Source of the DNA: Pseudomonadota bacterium
Lineage (GTDB): Bacteria; Desulfobacterota; BSN033; WVXP01; G020346125
Assembly: GCA_030608745.1 (NCBI GenBank)
Contig: JAUWDQ010000096.1
Span: forward strand, 1-9,410
Direction: 5' to 3'
DNA: 9,410 nt
The notes under the pieces were generated by a model. The model made no database searches. It was given only the letters and a program-made list of their open reading frames with translations, and was not told where the DNA came from. Numbering within the stretch: position 1 is the first letter of the stretch; each line of letters opens with the position of its first letter. Shown here one piece after another: positions 5,485 through 9,410 of this stretch. The position numbers and the translations under genes were made by a program.

Positions 5485-7872
5485 TTACTTTTTGACCCCC
5501 TTGGTGCGTCGAACTCTCCCCAATTTCCCCAATTTCTTCTCATCCAGTGCGATGGGTAAGATATCATCCATGTGTTTGGCGAGAATGAAGTTCATCTTTT
5601 TCCTGGCATATATAGGGATCTCATCTAGATCCTTCTTATTCTGGTGAGGAATAATAAGCGTGCTTATCTTTCCCCTCAATGCTGCCAAGGTCTTTTCCTT
5701 AATTCCACCGACGGGTAAAATCCTTCCCCGCAGCGTAATTTCCCCTGTCATCGCTACATCCTTCTTTGTGGGGATATTTGTCAAGGCGGAGATGATGGAA
5801 ATAGCCATGGTCACTCCAGCCGAGGGACCGTCTTTGGGGGTTGCCCCAGCGGGGACATGGATATGAATTTCCCTTTCGGCAAAGAGGTTCTCCTCGATGC
5901 CCAACTTCCTCGCCTTTGACCGGGCATAGGTTAAAGCCGCCTGGGCAGACTCCTTCATTATATCTCCCAGGTGGCCTGTGAGGACTAATGATCCCTTTCC
6001 CTTAACCGCCGAGGTTTCGACGAAAAGCATTTCACCCCCAGCTTGCGTCCATGCCAGGCCCGTGCTGACGCCAACCTCGTTCTCCTCCCGCTCGGCTTCT
6101 GCTAGATATTTTTGGGGGCCCAAAAACTTATGAAGGTTTCCCCCTGTTACCTTGGTGATCCCGTCTTCCCCTTCTGCAATTCTCCGGGCTACCTTTCGGC
6201 AGATTGAGGAGAGTTCTCGTTCCAAGTTCCGCAGGCCTGCTTCCCTCGTATATTGAGTGATGATGTGGAGGATGGCTTGATCGGTAATCTCCAGTACCCT
6301 GCCGTCGATGCCATTTTCCTCCAGTTGTCGGGATAGAAGGTACTTTCTAGCGATGCGTAATTTTTCCTCTTCCGTATATCCAGGCAGGTCGATAACCTCC
6401 ATACGATCCTTCAAGGCAGATGGAATGGGGTCAGTCAGGTTGGCCGTGGTAATGAACATGACCTTGGATAGATCGAAGGGGAGATTGAGATAGTGGTCGC
6501 TGAAGGCGTTATTCTGTTCCGGATCCAACACTTCCAGGAGGGCGGCCGATGGATCACCGCGAAAATCCTTTCCGATCTTATCCACTTCATCCATCATGAA
6601 GACCGGGTTATTGGAACCCGCTTGTTTTATGCTCTGGATAATTCTTCCCGGAAGCGCCCCCACATAAGTCCTCCGATGACCTCGTATTTCGGCCTCATCC
6701 CGAACTCCCCCTAATGAGATCCTGACGAACTTTCTTCCCAAGGCCCCGGCTATGGATTTTCCCAGGGATGTTTTTCCCACTCCAGGGGGTCCCACAAAGC
6801 AGAGAATGGGGCCTTTCATCTGTTTTTTCAGTTTGTGAACACCCAAAAATTCCAATATCCTTTCCTTAATTTTTTCCAGGTCGTAATGATCTTCATCTAA
6901 CACTTCCTTGGCCTTTTTGATGTCCAAGTTATCGACTGTGGAATTGCTCCATGGAGTTTCAACGAGCCAATCGATATAGGTTCTAACCATGGAGGCTTCG
7001 GCCGCTTCCGGGTGCATCTGTTCCAACCGTTGCAGTTGTTTATTTGTTTCCCTTTTCACCTCCTCAGGCATTTTGGCCTTTTTTATCTTGTCCCTTATCT
7101 CCTTGGTCTCTTCTGCCCTTTCATCGCCTTCGCCCAATTCATCTTTGATGGCCCTCATCTGTTCCCTGAGAAAATATTGCCTTTGCGTTTTGGATATTCC
7201 CTCCTTCGCTTGGGACTGGATTTTGGCCTGCATGGCTAAAACCTCGATCTCCTTGCTCAGGGCTTCGTTGAGCTTCTTCAGGCGTTCGACAGGATTGAGG
7301 ATTTCCAAGATCTCTTGGGCTCTTTCCACATTCAGCCCCACATTGGAGGATACCAAGTCTGCCAGTCTGCCGGGCTCATCGATGCTATCGAGGATCAATA
7401 CGAGGTCAGGCGAGAGGATTTTCCCGAAGGAGATGAGTTTTTCCAATTGTTCCTTTACGCCCCGCATCAATGCCTCGATTTCCGGTGTAGTCTCACCAAC
7501 CTCGGGTTCTTGGATCTGATGAACCTTTACCAAGAAGGCCGGTTTTAATTGAATATATTCGGAAATCATCCCTTTGGATAATCCCTGAACCAAGATCTTT
7601 AGGTGTCCGTCGGCGAGTTTCAACATCCTCATAATTATGGCGATGGTTCCCACATGATAAATTCTCTCCGGGGCTGGATCTTCTTGGGTCATATCCCTTT
7701 GGGCAACGAGGAAAATGAGCCGATCTCTGGAAAGGGCCTCTTCAATAGCATTGATGGATCTCTCCCTGCTGACGAAAAGGGGAAGAATCATATAGGGGAA
7801 AATGATAATGTCCCTCACGGGAAGCATAGGCAGGACTTCCGGAATCTGGTATTGATCCTTTTCTTGATCCAT
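5485..7872 (-). CDS. lon: ATP-dependent protease La (Lon)
   Basis: Lon is a cytoplasmic AAA+ serine protease that unfolds and degrades damaged and selected regulatory proteins. The 795-aa protein is complete. The N-terminal substrate-recognition domain (about 10-205) opens with LPMLPVRDIIIFPYMILPLF, and a long helical/coiled region (about 205-310) contains QRQYFLREQMRAIKDELGE. The AAA+ module has Walker A GPPGVGKTS (361-369), Walker B FMMDEVDK (425-432, D428 E429) and sensor segment FITTAN (473-478). The C-terminal protease domain (about 600-775) carries the catalytic dyad, S684 in KDGPSAGV and K727 in GGIKEK. The ATG at 7872 has AGAAGGA 7 nt upstream. A promoter lies at 7894-7922. It is cotranscribed with thiL by layout. 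An in-frame 9-nt tandem duplication near the 3' end gives the KLGKLG near its C-terminus. Confidence 0.98.
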   Translation of the reverse strand: MDQEKDQYQIPEVLPMLPVRDIIIFPYMILPLFVSRERSINAIEEALSRDRLIFLVAQRDMTQEDPAPERIYHVGTIAIIMRMLKLADGHLKILVQGLSKGMISEYIQLKPAFLVKVHQIQEPEVGETTPEIEALMRGVKEQLEKLISFGKILSPDLVLILDSIDEPGRLADLVSSNVGLNVERAQEILEILNPVERLKKLNEALSKEIEVLAMQAKIQSQAKEGISKTQRQYFLREQMRAIKDELGEGDERAEETKEIRDKIKKAKMPEEVKRETNKQLQRLEQMHPEAAEASMVRTYIDWLVETPWSNSTVDNLDIKKAKEVLDEDHYDLEKIKERILEFLGVHKLKKQMKGPILCFVGPPGVGKTSLGKSIAGALGRKFVRISLGGVRDEAEIRGHRRTYVGALPGRIIQSIKQAGSNNPVFMMDEVDKIGKDFRGDPSAALLEVLDPEQNNAFSDHYLNLPFDLSKVMFITTANLTDPIPSALKDRMEVIDLPGYTEEEKLRIARKYLLSRQLEENGIDGRVLEITDQAILHIITQYTREAGLRNLERELSSICRKVARRIAEGEDGITKVTGGNLHKFLGPQKYLAEAEREENEVGVSTGLAWTQAGGEMLFVETSAVKGKGSLVLTGHLGDIMKESAQAALTYARSKARKLGIEENLFAEREIHIHVPAGATPKDGPSAGVTMAISIISALTNIPTKKDVAMTGEITLRGRILPVGGIKEKTLAALRGKISTLIIPHQNKKDLDEIPIYARKKMNFILAKHMDDILPIALDEKKLGKLGRVRRTKGVKK

Positions 7873-7893
7873 ATCAGCGTCCTTCTACTGTGT

Positions 7894-7922
7894 ATTGTAA
7901 AGCACCTTCCCCCATTTTACAA
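7894..7922 (-). promoter_or_regulatory. Sigma70-type promoter of lon-thiL
   Basis: On the minus strand there is -35 TTGTAA (7922-7917, 4 of 6), a 17-bp spacer and -10 TACAAT (7899-7894, 5 of 6). The predicted start near 7887 would give a leader of only about 15 nt that begins at the Shine-Dalgarno AGAAGGA (7886-7880). No sigma32-type consensus is seen. Confidence 0.65.
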
Positions 7923-7962
7923 GGGATTTTTGAAGGACATTCCTTGGAGCTGGGGTTGTCCA

Positions 7963-7978
7963 TGGCATGGAAGTTGCA
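7963..7978 (+). promoter_or_regulatory. Candidate sigma54 (RpoN) promoter upstream of the 421-aa membrane protein
   Basis: The sequence TGGCATGGAAGTTGCA matches the -24/-12 consensus TGGCACG-N4-TTGCA at 11 of 12 defined positions. The spacing between the -24 GG (7964-7965) and the -12 GC (7976-7977) is the required 10 nt. Expected transcription starts near 7989, about 97 nt before the ATG at 8086. It lies in the lon-divergent intergenic region and points at the plus-strand gene. No enhancer-binding activator gene is in the window. Confidence 0.55.
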
Positions 7979-7999
7979 AAAAATTTCCCTAGTGAAGTA

Positions 8000-8014
8000 T
8001 TGAATTCCATTCAA
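8000..8014. promoter_or_regulatory. Inverted repeat TTGAAT-N3-ATTCAA, possible operator
   Basis: A perfect 6-3-6 inverted repeat sits immediately upstream of an extended -10 promoter (8017-8025) and downstream of the sigma54 candidate. It therefore occupies the -35 region of the first and the start-site region of the second. A dimeric regulator binding here could affect both. No known operator consensus is recognised, and chance cannot be excluded for a 12-base symmetric match in AT-rich DNA. Confidence 0.35.
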
Positions 8015-8016
8015 AT

Positions 8017-8025
8017 TGGTATAAT
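8017..8025 (+). promoter_or_regulatory. Extended -10 promoter of the 421-aa membrane protein gene
   Basis: TGGTATAAT is a full extended -10 (TGnTATAAT) with no good -35 at 16-18 bp upstream, as is typical for extended -10 promoters. Transcription would start near 8032 and give an AT-rich leader of about 54 nt that includes the Shine-Dalgarno AAGGAGAAGG (8072-8081). Confidence 0.6.
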
Positions 8026-8085
8026 TCTTGCTGCACATAAAGATTATTTGACAATTTATTTTATTTCCTTTAAGGAGAAGGACTA

Positions 8086-9351
8086 ATGGGAAAATGGAAA
8101 AAGAGACTTTTTTTAGCTCTGATTCTCGTTCTCTTATTGGTATCCACCTTTTACTATTTGGGCTCGGGATTCTTGGCCCGAAAAGCCCGGGTACAGAGGG
8201 AAGGCTTATTGGTGAGAAAGCATATAGAAAGACCTTTGGAATCCCCGGAGGCCGAAGGAGAGAAGGTCGCACGGGAACGCGGGCAAGAGGAGCTGATGTC
8301 CTTTCCATTGAAAACCCCAAGTGAAGAGGCCCGAGAGGCTCGCCTCAAAGAGCTTGAGGCGAGGATTCGGCAACTGGAACAGGAGATTCTGACTAAGGAA
8401 AGAGGGGTTGAAGATTGGAAACGCCGATGGGAGCAGAAAAGCCGGGAATTGGAGCGTTATAATCGGGAGCTCTTGGCCCTGAAAAAGGAGACCACCCGGA
8501 GAGAACGGAAGCCCTTGGTACAAAAGCCTCCGGTAGGGGAGGAAGTAAGAGTGGAGGCCGAGGGACAGGAAAAACGGGTAGTGCGGCTATTGAGGGCGAC
8601 AACAGTGGCCGAATGTGAAGGGGTTCCCATGTCCCATCGAGATTTGGTCCTTTTCCTATGCCGCGGGTTGCGCCTCGGATCGGATTTGAGTTACACTCAG
8701 GCGGTTACGGCTTTAAATGGAGTTGGCATCTCCCCCAGGGCTGGATGGAACCAGGGGGATCCCTCGTTTCCCATCGGGGCCGATGAGTTGGAAGAGATAC
8801 TTTCCAAGGCGCAGAAGGCCATCTCCATCGGCCTGGTGGCGGCGCATTATCCAGAACTGACGGAGAGACTGAGGCAGTATTGCGAAAAGGAAAGGGCTCA
8901 AATGGTTGAGTCCCCTCAGTGTGAGGGGCCCATGGTGACCGAATGTGAGGATTGTGAAATCTCCCAGGGTGATTTCGCCATTTACCTGTGTAAGGTTTTG
9001 GGAATAGGAGAGGCTTTGAATTACGATCAATCCTTCTTGGCATTGACAGCGCTGCAGATTTCTCCAAAAAGAGGTTGGAGATCTGAGGAGCCCCTTGTCC
9101 CCATCACCCACAGGGAGATAGAAGAGGTCCGCTGTTCGGTTCAAGCGGCCTATGAGAAGGGCCTGATTTCAACGGAACCAACCCTTATGGTTGCCTCGGT
9201 AAATGATTTATGCCTGTGGCTCAAGATGGACGTAGAGGTCGTGGGAGCAGGAACAGGTACTGTTGCGGAGGCGGTCGTCCAAACAGACTACCAAGGAGAG
9301 GGGAGAATTTCGATCCCAAGGGGGGGTACAGTAGCCAGTACTTCCGAATAG
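8086..9351 (+). CDS. Uncharacterised membrane-anchored protein with coiled coil and two tandem SLH-like cysteine-bearing repeats
   Basis: I do not recognise a named gene. The 421-aa protein has a basic N-terminus (KWKKR) and one hydrophobic segment (about 8-25) with no lipobox Cys, so it is probably inner-membrane anchored with its bulk outside the cytoplasm. Residues about 80-137 are rich in Glu, Arg and Leu heptads and look like a coiled coil. Two repeats follow, about 171-270 and 281-380, offset by exactly 110 residues with no indel. Each has Cys at matching positions (C177/C287, C192/C302, C266/C376), a central GISPRAGW or QISPKRGW motif (W221/W331) and a PI motif (229/339) before a helical stretch. 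The repeats resemble deltaproteobacterial SLH-like modules (LGISPxxGW...PIT). The tail (381-421) is Gly/Val/Thr-rich and lacks heptads. The ATG has a strong Shine-Dalgarno (8072-8081). An envelope structural role, with the repeats bound to cell wall or a partner, is inference. Confidence 0.85.
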   Translation: MGKWKKRLFLALILVLLLVSTFYYLGSGFLARKARVQREGLLVRKHIERPLESPEAEGEKVARERGQEELMSFPLKTPSEEAREARLKELEARIRQLEQEILTKERGVEDWKRRWEQKSRELERYNRELLALKKETTRRERKPLVQKPPVGEEVRVEAEGQEKRVVRLLRATTVAECEGVPMSHRDLVLFLCRGLRLGSDLSYTQAVTALNGVGISPRAGWNQGDPSFPIGADELEEILSKAQKAISIGLVAAHYPELTERLRQYCEKERAQMVESPQCEGPMVTECEDCEISQGDFAIYLCKVLGIGEALNYDQSFLALTALQISPKRGWRSEEPLVPITHREIEEVRCSVQAAYEKGLISTEPTLMVASVNDLCLWLKMDVEVVGAGTGTVAEAVVQTDYQGEGRISIPRGGTVASTSE

Positions 9352-9410
9352 CACGGCACAGAGGGTTGCATCTGGAAAGGGATTACGGGGCAAAATGGGG
9401 GCGAATGGGG

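Noticed and set aside
6989..7519. Plus-strand open frame of 176 codons inside lon
   Set aside because: It is antisense to the conserved Lon helical and N-terminal regions, and its Ser/Leu-rich composition is that expected of a shadow frame.
7933..7945. Inverted repeat AAGGA-CAT-TCCTT as an enhancer site for the sigma54 promoter
   Set aside because: The arms are only 5 bp, the site is too close to the promoter for a typical enhancer-binding protein site, and there is no second copy nearby.
8048..8077. TTGACA at 8048-8053 as the -35 of a promoter for the plus-strand gene
   Set aside because: At 16-18 bp downstream there is only the Shine-Dalgarno region and no TATAAT-like -10, so transcription would start at or beyond the start codon.

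Overview
The window looks like chromosomal DNA from a Gram-negative-type bacterium. DnaK carries the insert of about 24 residues near residues 76-105 that is typical of Gram-negative DnaK. A heat-shock cluster headed by hrcA is present, and a good sigma54-type site suggests a deltaproteobacterial (Desulfobacterota-like) origin. That placement is an inference from gene content and protein flavour, not a phylogeny. Nearly all genes lie on the minus strand; one lies on the plus strand at the right end.

Layout on the minus strand, from right to left. Lon protease (5485-7872) is followed 7 nt later by thiL (4449-5477), probably one operon driven by a sigma70-type promoter at 7894-7922. A gene-free stretch of about 640 bases (3808-4448) follows. 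It holds a repeat-rich element of about 270 bp (4036-4307) with inverted arrays of an 8-nt repeat at its ends and several hairpins inside, and then a near-consensus sigma70 promoter (3882-3910). That promoter drives hrcA (2773-3807), grpE (2143-2742) and dnaK (171-2099), which are tightly spaced and end at a clear intrinsic terminator (111-142). No dnaJ follows. The first 32 codons of an ECF/cobalt-type ABC transporter ATPase (1-98) begin only 12 nt past the terminator T-run.

On the plus strand, diverging from lon across a 213-bp intergenic region, is an uncharacterised membrane-anchored protein of 421 aa (8086-9351). It has a transmembrane segment, a coiled coil, and two tandem copies of an SLH-like helical module with three cysteines conserved at identical spacing. 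Its upstream region has a strong sigma54-type candidate (7963-7978), an extended -10 promoter (8017-8025) and a perfect short inverted repeat that may be an operator (8000-8014).

Functional theme: most of the window is protein quality control. DnaK and GrpE refold clients, Lon degrades damaged proteins, and HrcA is the expected repressor. ThiL makes thiamine diphosphate. I see no CIRCE operator in front of hrcA, which is unusual for this operon. No tRNA, rRNA, CRISPR array, transposase or phage gene was found. The most novel objects are the tandem-repeat envelope protein with its layered promoter region, and the structured repeat element.
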